64,000 nt of DNA from Ampullaceana balthica (lineage: Eukaryota > Mollusca > Gastropoda > Lymnaeidae). This document shows, one piece after another, positions 24,022 through 33,857 of the stretch. Within the stretch, counting starts at the first letter, position 1; each line of letters starts with the position of its first letter. The notes beneath the pieces were generated by a model. The model was not told the DNA's origin. It searched no databases and was given only the letters and a program-made list of their open reading frames with translations. The position numbers and the translations under genes are program-made. Location of the stretch: assembly GCA_944989445.1 (NCBI GenBank), contig CALYLW010000209.1, positions 672,370-736,369 of the forward strand, written 5' to 3'.

Positions 24022-24456
24022 TCACTTACCTTCTCTCTCTTCCCGTCAATTACCTTCTCTCTCTTCTCGTCACTTACCTTCTCTCTCTTCTCGTCACTTA
24101 CCTTCTCTCTCTTCTCGTCACTTACCTTCTCTCTCTTCTCGTCACTTACCTTCTCTCTCTTCTCGTCCCTTACCTTCTCTCTCTTCTCGTCACTTACCTT
24201 CTCTCTCTTCTCATCACTTACCTTCTCTCTCTTCTCGTCACTTACCTTCTCTCTCTTCTCGTCACTTACCTTCTCTCTCTTCTCGTCACTTACCTTCTCT
24301 CTCTTCTCGTCACTTACCTTCTCTCTCTTCTCGTCACTTACCTTCTCTCTCTTCTCGTCACTTACCTTCTCTCTCTTCTCGTCCCTTACCTTCTCTCTCT
24401 TCTCGTCACTTACCTTCTCTCTCTTCCCGTCACTTACCTTCTCTCTCTTCCCGTCT
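24022..24456. repeat. 24-bp pyrimidine-rich minisatellite, about 18 units
   Basis: The units are built on CTTACCTTCTCTCTCTTC and TCGTCA, with variants TCCCTT, TCATCA and CCCGTC. Because 24 is a multiple of three, one frame encodes an 8-residue SLTFSLFS repeat and another a serine/arginine/proline repeat. Neither has other protein-like sequence attached, so neither is called a gene. The plus strand is strongly pyrimidine-biased. Confidence 0.93.
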
Positions 24457-24562
24457 CACGACAGCTTTTGCTCTTGTTCATGTCTGGCTGTATATGGACA
24501 AATACTTGTACTATATGGAAATTTGGATTACTATGCTACGGACATTGGTTTACTGTCTGGGG

Positions 24563-24779
24563 CATTGATGGCAAACCTTTGTTTTGGGCCGCGTGCTCAA
24601 AATTCAACCAAAACCCACACTTAGTTATATCAAAGTGTCACCGCTACAATGAAACCCGAAATGAGGTTTTGGCTTAAAGCTATATACTTTGATTAAGGAA
24701 CTTATATTTTAATCGTGTGCCTGCTGATGAGGCTCTGTGTGCCGACTGTGGCACGCGTGACATAGGTTCGCAATCACTG
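24563..24779. mobile_element. hAT MITE, 217 bp
   Basis: The left end is CATTGATGGCAAACCTTTG and the right end, reverse-complemented, is CAGTGATTGCGAACCTATG, followed in both by a GCGTGC block. The flanking 8-mers are GTCTGGGG and GTCTGGGT (7 of 8). Confidence 0.75.
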
Positions 24780-24787
24780 GTCTGGGT

Positions 24788-25346
24788 AATTTGGATTATT
24801 ATATCTCGGTCACTTAACTTACTCCACGAACAAATGTCTTGCACTATGGACAGTCGGTAACTAAGTTGACAGCTCGCTGAAACCAAATCCATATTTCCTT
24901 ATCGCTCATCCAGAACTATTATTTCCCCTTCATCAAATGTATCTTATGTAATACACTTTTTCCACAGCAACGTATGCTAGTTGCACCTTTTTGATAACTC
25001 AATTGTCTCTTGAATCTCTGACGCATGAATCCCCGTATGATTACAAGACTTCTCAAACTAAATTTGATAAAATGTCACATGTAGAGTAGACTTTCCCCCG
25101 AAATTCTTCAATCGGTTGAGAAAATACAAAACGTATAGCATCGGAATACTTATTGGCGCATGCCAATGTTTTGGATTCCGTCGCAACCGAAGATTTGGAA
25201 AATTCGTGAGTCCGCTCCTTTTGGGGTTACGAAAATTTTATATTTTGGGGTATCGGCAAACAAGTTCTCCAACCCCTGCTCTAGATGTGATATTTGACGT
25301 AGATAAAATGAGGTGTCAAAAACTCTTCAGTGTATACAGCATCACG
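24788..25346. other. No feature seen
   Basis: Ordinary AT-rich DNA; no supported feature. Confidence 0.35.
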
Positions 25347-25648
25347 ATAAGATGGTCGAGCAGCATGCGCTTGGCTGGCTGGCGTAACATGAAGAGTCAA
25401 GGGTTCAAATCTCTCTGAAATCAGGGATTTGTTCCCCTGGCTAAGGGGTGTCCCTTAGTCGTCCCATGGCTCCGAATGGGATACCTGAGAATGGTCAAGG
25501 ATACAAAGGCGACTGGTCATTGTGCAACACAATCCGCTCATAACCGTGGACTTCGTCACTATAGCCAACAGACCAGCATGGTCGGCGAGTTCTTTTAAGA
25601 AATTAGGACGTTAGAATCTTCTACAAAGGAGAAGCGTCTGCAATGTTA
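25347..25648 (+). mobile_element. tRNA-derived SINE with LINE-like 3' tail, copy 1
   Basis: A tRNA-like head (box A TGGTCGAGCAG, box B GGGTTCAAATCTC) is followed by a body with CTCCGAATGGGATACCT and a 3' end GGACGTTAGAATCTTCT...GGAGAAGCGTCTG. The head and body match the minus-strand copy at 40656-41041, and the 3' end matches the LINE at 12161-12215 with divergence. The GATAA tail is lost. Confidence 0.7.
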
Positions 25649-25649
25649 A

Positions 25650-26854
25650 AAAAATATTTTAAAATAAAAAAATGTTTGGTCTGTTCTCATAATCTCACCA
25701 ACTTCATTGTTCATTTATTTTTCGATAGATCACTGAGGAGCGTTGTTCGTTTCATTTTAGTCTAGCTCTAGTCCTAGTCCTGGTCCTAGCTCTAGTCCGA
25801 CTGATTTTATTATTTTGAGAATAAATGTGTGTGTGTGGGGATGGGGGGTGCACGGAGGGGGAGGTTTCAAGGGGCCAAGCGTGGGGCAGACGATGAACTT
25901 TATTTGAAGATCATTACGCAGTCGGCTCATGTTTGGACGGGGTTTTGGGGGCAATATGGCCACAAGAAGGTCCTGGAACCGTCCAGGGGGTGGTCACTGT
26001 CTCCTTTCCCCTGTTATTCTCAGCGAGAGATCGTATCGCACGGGAAAATTCCGCCCACGACCGCGCCTCAGAATCTCATGCCCCGAGGTATACGATGAGG
26101 TACTCGTGAACTCCACTCTCCACCCCCCACCCCCACTACGTCTGTTCTTGATACGAGCTTAAAGGTTTTGGTGGATTGTGGCGATGCTAGTCGAGCAAGG
26201 AGGGTAACGAGGTGGTCCTGGCGGGGGGTGGGGGTGGGGGTGGGAGGGGGCATTTCTCAGCCATTGTTTCTATAGAAAGCAAAAATGTTCCGGAGTCTGG
26301 TACTCTTAACTGTTTATTTGGAATCCTTTGTTGCCGCCGTGGTCAGAGAACATGCATCCCGGAGCCTTTTCGCTTAATGAACTATCCGATCTGGGCAGCT
26401 TCCCAAAAACTCTCTGAAATGGAGCCTCCTCCACCAACACCCCACCCCCCCCACCCTCGACTGGAGAGCTGACCACTCCACGGACACTTCACTTTGAACA
26501 GCCATAGGCGAGGACAGCAACAATCTTTATGGAAATCAAGGTCTGCCCAAGACAATGGAGGGGACGGGTGGCAGACAACAGACAAACCCTAGCGGGGGGC
26601 GCGACACGGACCGGATTTTCCGTTCTTGTTTAGTAACAGGGGCGTTCACCGTTATCTCTCGCGAGGCTCGGCCGAGGAAAGGGATACGACGGCTGGCAAT
26701 GGGTGGGGTCCGATCGGGAGATAATGTGATGTAAATATCATAAAGTCTGAACTCAACCGTTTTTTTTTGATGGGTTAGACAGATTACGTGTGCTAGTTCT
26801 TTTCTTTCTTTCTTTTTATATTGGCTTTGGGGGTACGGGGGTGGATTCGTTTTA

Positions 26855-26891
<37 letters not shown>

Positions 26892-27129
26892 TAATAATAA
26901 TAATAATAAGAAGAAGAATGACTCGCGGCGTAATATACGCCGCAGCTTTGCTAATCATAGATAGTTCAAAGAACGGGGCGAAGGGGGGGGGGATTGAGAG
27001 TACAGACACAAACAGCAGCACGAAGTATTGACAAAATAACGAGTAAACGTGGAGACATGCGCACTGAGGTTATTGTTACCCGCCCCCCCACGGGCAGAAA
27101 CAAACATCTTTTAAATTTTTTTAAAAAAT
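25650..27129. other. No gene seen; G- and C-rich runs
   Basis: Contains imperfect CTAGTC repeats near 25762-25800, G-rich tracts (25838-25862, 26221-26252), C-rich tracts (26430-26456) and GC-rich unique sequence at 25900-26120 and 26560-26720. The AAT microsatellite is listed separately. Open frames here are proline- or glycine-rich by composition and resemble no known family. Confidence 0.35.
26861..26909. repeat. (AAT)n microsatellite
   Basis: About 16 AAT units with one interruption, followed by AAGAAGAAG. Confidence 0.95.
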
Positions 27130-27207
27130 CGTTCCCGCCGGGGTTTGATCCCAGGGCTTTCCGCATGCAAGGCAGACGTGATAACTACTACACTACGAAT
27201 CATATGT
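27130..27207 (-). pseudogene. tRNA-like sequence (pseudogene or SINE head)
   Basis: On the minus strand: TCGTAGTGTAGTAGTTATCA (D-arm and box-A-like), an anticodon stem TCTGC/GCGGA around the loop CTTGCAT (anticodon position TGC, nominally Ala), and a T-arm CTGGG/CCCGG with the loop ATCAAAC. T54 and G57 of the canonical T loop are changed, and the acceptor stem pairs poorly (about four of seven). That argues against a working tRNA. Confidence 0.5.
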
Positions 27208-27399
27208 TATTTGTGAGGAAAAAACGCGACTGAACGGCAAGTGAATGAAAGAAGCTTTGTTGCCACCCCCCCCCCGCCTTTTTTTTCCCTTTTCATCCCA
27301 TCACGTTTGCCAACTGTGATTTTTCGACCCCAGCGAGGGTCATTCGTCATGCTCATTTGCACATGGTCGTTTAGGAGAAATATATATATGTAGATAATA

Positions 27400-27640
27400 G
27401 TAATTTGATAATATATATGGCGTTGTTTCCCAACACGTAGCGGGGCTCACAGGGCTTCGCGTAAAAATAGTTGTACACATAATAATCAATGTATTTAATG
27501 TAAAGCATACATATAATAGCTTGAACATATGACGACATTACTGTGTACATACGCAACGTTTATCGTTAATAGAAATGTTTGATTGCTATTAAATTAATTT
27601 TGAAAGAAAAGTTTGAAGAGATGACATTGTGTTTTTGGTG
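27400..27640 (-). mobile_element. LINE 3' end fragment next to the 31-bp array
   Basis: Similar to 44586-44965: the shared blocks are TAATTTGATAATATATAT, GGGCTCACAG, TTAATTTTGAAAG and GTTTGAAGAG in the same order. On the minus strand this is the end of a LINE ORF (HLFKLF) and its 3' UTR. The ORF-end segment immediately adjoining is what was amplified at 27641-28199. Confidence 0.6.
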
Positions 27641-28199
27641 CAGTCTTGAAGGCCTTAGTTGTCTTAGTCACCAGTCTTGGAGGCCTTAGTTGTCTTAGTC
27701 ACCAGTCTTGGAGGCCTTAGTTGTCTTAGTCACCAGTCTTGAAGGCCTTAGTTGTCTTAGTCACCAGTCTTGAAGGCCTTAGTTGTCTTAGTCACCAGTC
27801 TTGAAGGCCTTAGTTGTCTTAGTCACCAGTCTTGAAGCCCTTAGTTGTCTTAGTCACCAGTCTTGGAGGCCTTAGTTGTCTTAGTCACAAGTCTTGGAGG
27901 CCTTAGTTGTCTTAGTCACCAGTCTTGAAGGCCTTAGTTGTCTTAGTCACCAGTCTTGGAGGCCTTAGTTGTCTTAGTCACAAGTCTTGGAGGCCTTAGT
28001 TGTCTTAGTCACCAGTCTTGAAGGCCTTAGTTGTCTTAGTCACCAGTCTTGAAGGCCTTAGTTGTCTTAGTCACCAGTCTTGGAGGCCTTAGTTGTCTTA
28101 GTTACCAGTCTTGAAGGCCTTAGTTGTCTTAGTCACCAGTCTTGAAGGCCTTAGTTGTCTTAGCAACCAGTCTTGAAGGCCTTAGTTGTCTTAGTCACC
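27641..28199. repeat. 31-bp minisatellite, 18 units
   Basis: Eighteen units of 31 bp, each with CAGTCTTGRAGGCC and TTAGTTGTCTTAGTCAC. Common variants are GAAGG/GGAGG and CAAGTC. On the minus strand a unit reads TKTTKAFKT, which matches the TTKAFKT found near the C-terminus of the LINE at 44586-44965. The array therefore derives from a LINE coding end. Confidence 0.95.
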
Positions 28200-28423
28200 A
28201 ATCAAATCAAAAGGTAATGTTATGGGGAGAGGGGTTTGAGGGGGGGGGAAGGACACAGGTTAATAAAGGGATAACCTGCAGGCCTTATGTCCTGCAATGA
28301 GAAACTCATTCAAAATATGGGGGTGGGGGCGCGGGGGTGTAAGGTGTTCGCACAATTTATGTCAGCAGAGAGAGCGAAGGAGGAGGGGGGAGGTCTTTAA
28401 CAGTGGTTGTTGTTGTTGTCGTT

Positions 28424-28434
<11 letters not shown>
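28200..28434. other. No feature seen; G-rich
   Basis: Purine-rich, G-run-rich DNA leading into the TG microsatellite. Confidence 0.4.
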
Positions 28435-28465
<31 letters not shown>

Positions 28466-28480
28466 TCTGTGTCTGTCTGT
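28435..28480. repeat. (TG)n microsatellite
   Basis: A TG run with TCTG interruptions at its right end. It faces a (CA)n run 100 bases away, so the two are complementary inverted tracts. Confidence 0.95.
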
Positions 28481-28579
28481 TTTCATTTTCCCCGTGGTGA
28501 TCTGCGTTTTGAGGGCGGGGTTCTAGATGTTAAATTGTTTATAAAAAATCGCTTATCATTTGTTAATCCCTCCCCCCCC

Positions 28580-28580
28580 C

Positions 28581-28608
<28 letters not shown>
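28580..28608. repeat. (CA)n microsatellite
   Basis: About 14 CA units preceded by a C10 run. Complementary to the TG tract at 28435-28480. Confidence 0.95.
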
Positions 28609-28611
<3 letters not shown>

Positions 28612-29134
28612 TCCCACAACCCCTTTACATGATTAATTTGGTCACTTACTTTCAACCACAGCCAATGAAAATTCCAACCCTACAACCACCCATTTCTTTT
28701 CACTCCCATTAAAAATGAATACGTAAAACAGCGGATAACATGAACCAAAGATAAATTAAATTTAGCAAACACCTGATCCAGTTTTTATTTATTGTAAAAT
28801 AATCAATATACATAATTCCCGTTGTCTGTATGCGTGGATGTAACTAGGTGGCGCTGCGCAGTTTGTTATGCTGTTAGGTGGCGCTGCGATCGATTTTGTT
28901 TTATAGTGCTGCAACAAAAACAACACTTTTCGAACGTTCCGCATAAAATTGTTCAATATGATAATAAATGAATCAAATAAAAATAAATAAAATAAATGAA
29001 AGTTCTGTATTACGTTATTTTTTAATCTGATGTTTATTTATTTTGAAAACTTCCGTAATTTTTGACGGATGATACGCTAGTAATAATAATAATTTAAATT
29101 TTTTTTTAAATTAAAAAAAATATTTTTTAAAATT
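28609..29134. other. No gene seen; two TAGGTGGCGCTGCG motifs
   Basis: AT-rich apart from TAGGTGGCGCTGCG, which occurs twice about 30 bp apart at roughly 28846 and 28876. Confidence 0.5.
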
Positions 29135-29180
29135 CTTGTCGTGGAATCGAACCCGCTACCATCAGACACATGCCTTAAAG
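29135..29180 (-). pseudogene. tRNA-like 3' half with perfect B box
   Basis: On the minus strand it reads GCATGTGTCTGATGGTAGC and then GGGTTCGATTCCACG, with a canonical B box GGTTCGATTCC, followed by an A/T-rich tail. No 5' half can be folded, so this is probably a tRNA fragment or SINE remnant. Confidence 0.45.
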
Positions 29181-29568
29181 GGGACCACAGACCACAGCGT
29201 CATATAACGAAATGGCGCTCTCTTTAATTATTTATTTGATTCCAAATCTATGCAGCGGTCTCATACAAAGACGTTTCAAAGCAATTCAATGAAAGGGGCG
29301 TGGCTTCAAATGTATCAACCAATCAAGAGTTTAAAGGAGATGATGTGTAGAAAGTTTAAGGATTGATGTATTGGATATATCATACATCATATTATAAATA
29401 GATTCACCTCATCTCATTGATCCGTGATTATTAAAAAAACAACAACAACACATTTCACTGTATCAATTAATTATATGATACGAAATGACGGGAATAAATT
29501 ATTTATACATACTAGGGCGGTGTTAGTGATAAATTATTGCATAACAGAAGTCAATGACAATAATTAGA
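29181..29568. other. No feature seen
   Basis: Unique-looking AT-rich DNA; a CCAATCAAG motif lies near 29320. Confidence 0.35.
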
Positions 29569-29618
29569 TGTAAAAACAAAGTTTTTGACTATAAATCCCT
29601 TATATATGAGACATAACT

Positions 29619-32600
29619 CGTGAATGTACATTCTCTTTTGGGTCGAGCCGCTAGGCTCTTAAGACCCGGTTCATTTTATCGCAAGCGAGCCTCATCAAGC
29701 GGGCATCGCCGTAGAGGTAACCCTCTGCAGGTACCGTTACTTCGTCCTCCAAACCCCCGCACAGCTCGGGGCACTCTTCGAGTACGTGTGCCACCGTCTC
29801 TTCCGGGTGGCCACACAGCCGACAGGCCAGTTCCCTTCTAGTGTTAAACTTGTACAAGTAGCTTCGTGTGGGACAATGTTCAGTTCTCATTCTAGTTATG
29901 AGCGTCTGATTGCTACGTCCAATTTTCCACCAGGAATCGCTTTTGCTCGGTCGCGGCATGTACTGGAATACTTTTCTGGCCGTGCTTCCAGAGGCCCAGC
30001 CCTGTAGCCATTTCTCTCGGAAATGGTCCTTAAGCCACGATCTGACCCCCAGCTGGGTCATCGGGCGATCGGGTTGGGGCTGAGCTGAACCTTCTCTCGC
30101 CAACTTATCGACCCTGTCTGAATGAGGCTCGCCACTGTGCCCAGTGATGTACTGAAGGACTACTTTTCCGCCTCGTGCTAGGATTTCACCTACTGTTTCC
30201 AAAATGACACTGAACGTTTTCGTTTCCAGAGAGGATCGACCCACGGTCTCGAGCGAAAACCGTGAGTCGGTGAAAACTACGACGGTCGGGAAAACTTTTC
30301 TTCTTGCTAGGCGTCGGCGCACTTCCTTCAAACCCTTGCAAATCGCCTCCAGTTCGGCGTCGTGACTACTGTATGCGGATCCGCACGGCCCTGACAGTTC
30401 GATACTGTCAGGTCCAGGTTGAGGGTATTGAATTAGCACTCCGTATCCACTTCTGCCATCCTTGAAACGCGAGCCGTCCGTAAAGACTTTTACCACACTA
30501 TCGCCATAAGCTTCGATTGTCTTCAGAGTCTCGTCTCGCTGGAGCTCGACGGGACTGGCTTTCGTCACCGCTGTATTTGCCAGTGTCAAACGTAGTTCAG
30601 GCAAGTCTGAGCTTTCATGTGGTCCTCGAGCAGGGACCAGTAGCATGCGTTCCCTGTGCTTGGGTATGGGGACTGAGTCTTCTAGTGCGTAGACCGTATC
30701 CATGAAGGATGGTCTTTTCAGTCGTGTCCTCTTTACCCATCGGTCTTGTAATTGAAAGCAGGGTTCGTCATGCTCCAACCTACGGTATCGTTCCACCGTG
30801 GTCATGATTGCCTTTTCTCGCCTTATCGCCAGGGGTTCTACGTTAGACATAATTTCTACAGCGGCTGTGGGTGTCGTACGTAACGCCCCGCATACAAACC
30901 GTAGAGCTTGGTTCTGTATTCGGTCCAGACCCTCTAGGGCCGTACGGCTCGCAAAGGCCTGGACCGGGAGGCTGTAATCAATGGCACCCCTCACACTACC
31001 GAGATAGAGAGCTCTCAGTAGTCTTGCATCCGCACCCCAACTAGTACTAGCCAGTTTCTTCACCAGGGACAGTTTAGCTGTGGCTTTGGCACACAATTCA
31101 CGCACATGGTTATGTAGCTGGACCTTCTGGTCCAGTTTGATTCCCAAGTACGTTGGTGTCCGATCCCAATTCAATCTTTTCCCACATATCTGAAGCACCA
31201 CCTCATGCTTCAGTGCATTCCGTCCATTTGTGAAAATTGAATGGACCGTTTTCTCCGTATTGACTACTAGGCGCCAACGGTTGGCGTAGTCTTCGATTCG
31301 ATTCAGATCTTCCTGCAGCCTGTTCTGCAGGGTTGCAACGTCCTTTCCGGAACTCCATATAGCCAGATCGTCAGCAAACATGGCATTCTGTGACCCCAGA
31401 ATACCTTGTAGGTCGTGGACGTAGGCTAAGAACAATGTACAACTAAGGGCGGATCCCTGTGGAAGTCCGTCCTCCGGGCGATCTTCGTTGGATAATGACT
31501 CCCCCACTCGGGTCTTGATCGTTCTGTCCGTAAGGAACGATTTTATCCAACTGTACATGTTCGCAGTAACACCCAACTGCTGCAACTTATAAAGTAGCCC
31601 TCCACGCCACACCTTGTCGTATGCCTGCTTTAGATCGAAGAACACCGCAACGGTGTGATTCCTCGACTGGAGTTCATTCGTGATTGTCTGAATTAGTCGG
31701 AGAGCCTGGTCCATCGGTTGGCGTCCCTTTCGGAACCCACCCTGAGTCATTGGAATGCATTTGGACTTTTCGAGGAACCAGTAGAGTCGTGCGTTCACTA
31801 ACCGTTCAGCTACCTTCCCCACACACGACGTGAGGGAAATTGGCCGGTAACTGGACGGGTGTTCGCCTGGTTTCCCCTCTTTGGGAATTGGGGTTATTGT
31901 GGCCTTTTTCCACAGCTTCGGCAGCGTGCCTGTTGTCCAAGTTCTATTTATGAAACCCAGCAGTTTCATTCGGCCTGTCTTGCCCAGATGTTTGAGCATT
32001 TCATTGTGAACTTTATCTGGTCCTGGTGCTTTGCCAGCTTGGCACTTGTTGAGTGCGGTTTGCAACTCTGTCATTGTGAAGGGGGCCGCGAAAACCTCTA
32101 GTTGAGGGCCCTTACTTTGTCTCCTTGAGCCCTCTTTGCGCATTCGGTCGATTGTTCGGCTAAAATCAGATCTGGCGCCTTTTTTGTTAACCTGGGCAAA
32201 GTGTTTGTTTAGCGCTCGTGCGCGCTTAACTTCACTAGCCCTTTGGCCCTTTGGTGTCGTCAAAGGGTTGGAATTCTTTGTCTTCCCCGCGCCAGATAAT
32301 GCATCCAAGAGCCGCCAAAGTTTTCTTCCGTCTACGAGGTCGAGTTTTTCGCACGTATTTACCCATTTTGCCTTCTTCGCTTTGTCGACAGCGGCCCGGA
32401 CTTCAGCCGTCAGTCTGTTGTACGCCCTACGAGCTTCGGGCGTCTTCAGCCTGGCTGCCTTTTTCCGTGCTTTTGCTCTTTGTTTCACCAATTCTGCCAG
32501 ACTCTTGTCCCAGTAAGGTCTGAACTTCTGTTTCCCGTTCGTCCTTGGGATCGTTCGCCTCGCAACCACAAGGATTGTGTCAATAAGCTGCCCGTAGGTG

Positions 32601-33857
32601 GCATCCATGTTGTCTCCTGCAACATCCAGCAGAGCGAGCTTGGTCTCGCTCTCGGCCTCGTACTTTCGCCAGTCAGCCTTACGGAACTGCCAATGTCTTC
32701 TTTCAAATCGAGGTTTGCCTGCACCAAGTCCAAATTCTATCAGGATTGGCAAGTGATCGCTGCCTACTTCCTTTAATACTTCCAGTCTATGCTTCGACTC
32801 TAGGTCAGCGGAAATAAGCGTTAGATCTGGGCGGGACTCCGTGCTGTGCCCCGTGTGCAGTAGTGTCGGTTCACTGTCTGCATTCTGTAGCCTGATGAGA
32901 TTCGTATTAATACAGACATCCTCGATGTAGCGGCCTGACGCGTTCCGTTCAGCATAGCCCCAGTCAGGAGACTGTGCATTAAAGTCTCCTGCTATTATCG
33001 TTCTTCCAAATATGACATCTTCCCCAACTGGAAGTGCGATTGGATTTCTGGGCGTATTATAGACGTTCGTGATTGTAAAGCCAACGTCACCTTTGAAAAC
33101 TCTCACGGTGAGAGTATCAGTGTTGCTGTAACACTTAACTTCGAGCAGCTCCATCGTTAAATCATTCCGGACCGCTGTGGCAAGACCTCGACATCGCCGG
33201 TCACACTTGCAATGGTATAGCGAGTAACCTGTGATATGGAACGGCTTCCCCTTAAGGAGCGTTTCTTGGAACAGTACTACATCCACTTTCCGTTCGTGGA
33301 GTATTTTGGTTACTTCGTGTGCCTTTTGCCTTATGCCACAGACATTCAACTGTAAAACTACCAGGGCTTGTTCAGGATGGCCCTTCGCACCCATACAAGG
33401 ACGGCCAGTCACCGATTGACCGCTTGGACATGGCCTGTCGTTCGTCACCATGCCTCTAAGAGGGGGGGGTAGCCAACCGACCCGACGTACCACCATCCGC
33501 CGAGAAGGGGTTTAGAAGGTCCATTCCGGGACCTGCTTTTTTCGATATATGAACCATAGAATAGAGAGGGGGTAGGCAGAAATCTTCAACCCATTGAGGA
33601 CGGTCCGAGTGCGTTCCGTCCCTTGCCCAGAGGGTCTTCCTGTCTTCGGCGTTCCTAGCCGGGCACTGTTGGGTATGGGTCTGCTCCCACACCCAGCACC
33701 GGGCCTCTCGGTGAGGCCATGCCCCACCCCCCCGTTGTCCGGAGGGTTCCAGTGCGTATGCTTGGCGATTTCGCCGGGGTTAGTCAGTTTCAGGTCGCAG
33801 CCACTTCCGCAACCCTACTTATCTCCCGGGCCCCGTAAAGGCCAACCCCTTCCGAGA
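29619..33857 (-). mobile_element. Full-length non-LTR retrotransposon, I/Ingi-like
   Basis: The element is bounded by an 11-bp direct repeat GAGACATAACT at 29608-29618 and 33858-33868, a plausible target-site duplication from target-primed reverse transcription. Between them lie a 5' leader of about 361 bases (minus strand), one long ORF and a 3' UTR of only 32 bases without a poly(A) tail. No separate gag-like ORF1 is seen. The EN-RT-RNase H order plus a C-terminal CCHC motif fits the I group; a single ORF suggests Ingi-like elements, which are known from molluscs. The clade call needs a tree. No stop or frameshift is seen in the ORF, so it looks young. Confidence 0.85.
29651..33496 (-). CDS. 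Retrotransposon polyprotein: endonuclease, reverse transcriptase, RNase H
   Basis: This 1281-residue protein copies the element's RNA into a nicked chromosomal target. The AP-like endonuclease spans about 44-255, with its key residues visible: N51 (QLNVCG), E78 (QETL), D171 (GDFNAQ), D225 (RPDLT) and the SDH at 246-248. The reverse transcriptase spans about 470-770: GKAPGPDKV, SYRPISLTS, GFRKGRQ, FFDLKQAYDKVW (D621), GLPQGSALS and the catalytic FADD at 707-710. RNase H spans about 1000-1137, with D1007 (FTDGS), E1048 (AELEAI), D1077 (FTDSR), H1120 (GHSG) and D1130. A zinc knuckle C1225-x2-C-x8-H-x4-C1242 follows. All catalytic residues are kept. The ATG at 33496 is the first start after an in-frame TAA 18 bases upstream; the stop is TAG at 29651. 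The coding strand is GC-richer than the flanks. The short N-terminus before the endonuclease has no recognised domain. Confidence 0.95.
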   Translation of the reverse strand: MVVRRVGWLPPPLRGMVTNDRPCPSGQSVTGRPCMGAKGHPEQALVVLQLNVCGIRQKAHEVTKILHERKVDVVLFQETLLKGKPFHITGYSLYHCKCDRRCRGLATAVRNDLTMELLEVKCYSNTDTLTVRVFKGDVGFTITNVYNTPRNPIALPVGEDVIFGRTIIAGDFNAQSPDWGYAERNASGRYIEDVCINTNLIRLQNADSEPTLLHTGHSTESRPDLTLISADLESKHRLEVLKEVGSDHLPILIEFGLGAGKPRFERRHWQFRKADWRKYEAESETKLALLDVAGDNMDATYGQLIDTILVVARRTIPRTNGKQKFRPYWDKSLAELVKQRAKARKKAARLKTPEARRAYNRLTAEVRAAVDKAKKAKWVNTCEKLDLVDGRKLWRLLDALSGAGKTKNSNPLTTPKGQRASEVKRARALNKHFAQVNKKGARSDFSRTIDRMRKEGSRRQSKGPQLEVFAAPFTMTELQTALNKCQAGKAPGPDKVHNEMLKHLGKTGRMKLLGFINRTWTTGTLPKLWKKATITPIPKEGKPGEHPSSYRPISLTSCVGKVAERLVNARLYWFLEKSKCIPMTQGGFRKGRQPMDQALRLIQTITNELQSRNHTVAVFFDLKQAYDKVWRGGLLYKLQQLGVTANMYSWIKSFLTDRTIKTRVGESLSNEDRPEDGLPQGSALSCTLFLAYVHDLQGILGSQNAMFADDLAIWSSGKDVATLQNRLQEDLNRIEDYANRWRLVVNTEKTVHSIFTNGRNALKHEVVLQICGKRLNWDRTPTYLGIKLDQKVQLHNHVRELCAKATAKLSLVKKLASTSWGADARLLRALYLGSVRGAIDYSLPVQAFASRTALEGLDRIQNQALRFVCGALRTTPTAAVEIMSNVEPLAIRREKAIMTTVERYRRLEHDEPCFQLQDRWVKRTRLKRPSFMDTVYALEDSVPIPKHRERMLLVPARGPHESSDLPELRLTLANTAVTKASPVELQRDETLKTIEAYGDSVVKVFTDGSRFKDGRSGYGVLIQYPQPGPDSIELSGPCGSAYSSHDAELEAICKGLKEVRRRLARRKVFPTVVVFTDSRFSLETVGRSSLETKTFSVILETVGEILARGGKVVLQYITGHSGEPHSDRVDKLAREGSAQPQPDRPMTQLGVRSWLKDHFREKWLQGWASGSTARKVFQYMPRPSKSDSWWKIGRSNQTLITRMRTEHCPTRSYLYKFNTRRELACRLCGHPEETVAHVLEECPELCGGLEDEVTVPAEGYLYGDARLMRLACDKMNRVLRA

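Noticed and set aside
23866..24624. 252-codon plus frame rich in Ser/Leu/Phe that could pass for a membrane protein
   Set aside because: It is the 24-bp pyrimidine minisatellite in translation. The hydrophobic character follows from the CT-rich composition.
27130..27207. Functional tRNA-Ala(TGC) on the minus strand
   Set aside because: The anticodon and T stems pair, but the acceptor stem is poor and the T loop lacks canonical T54 and G57, so it is listed as a tRNA-like pseudogene.
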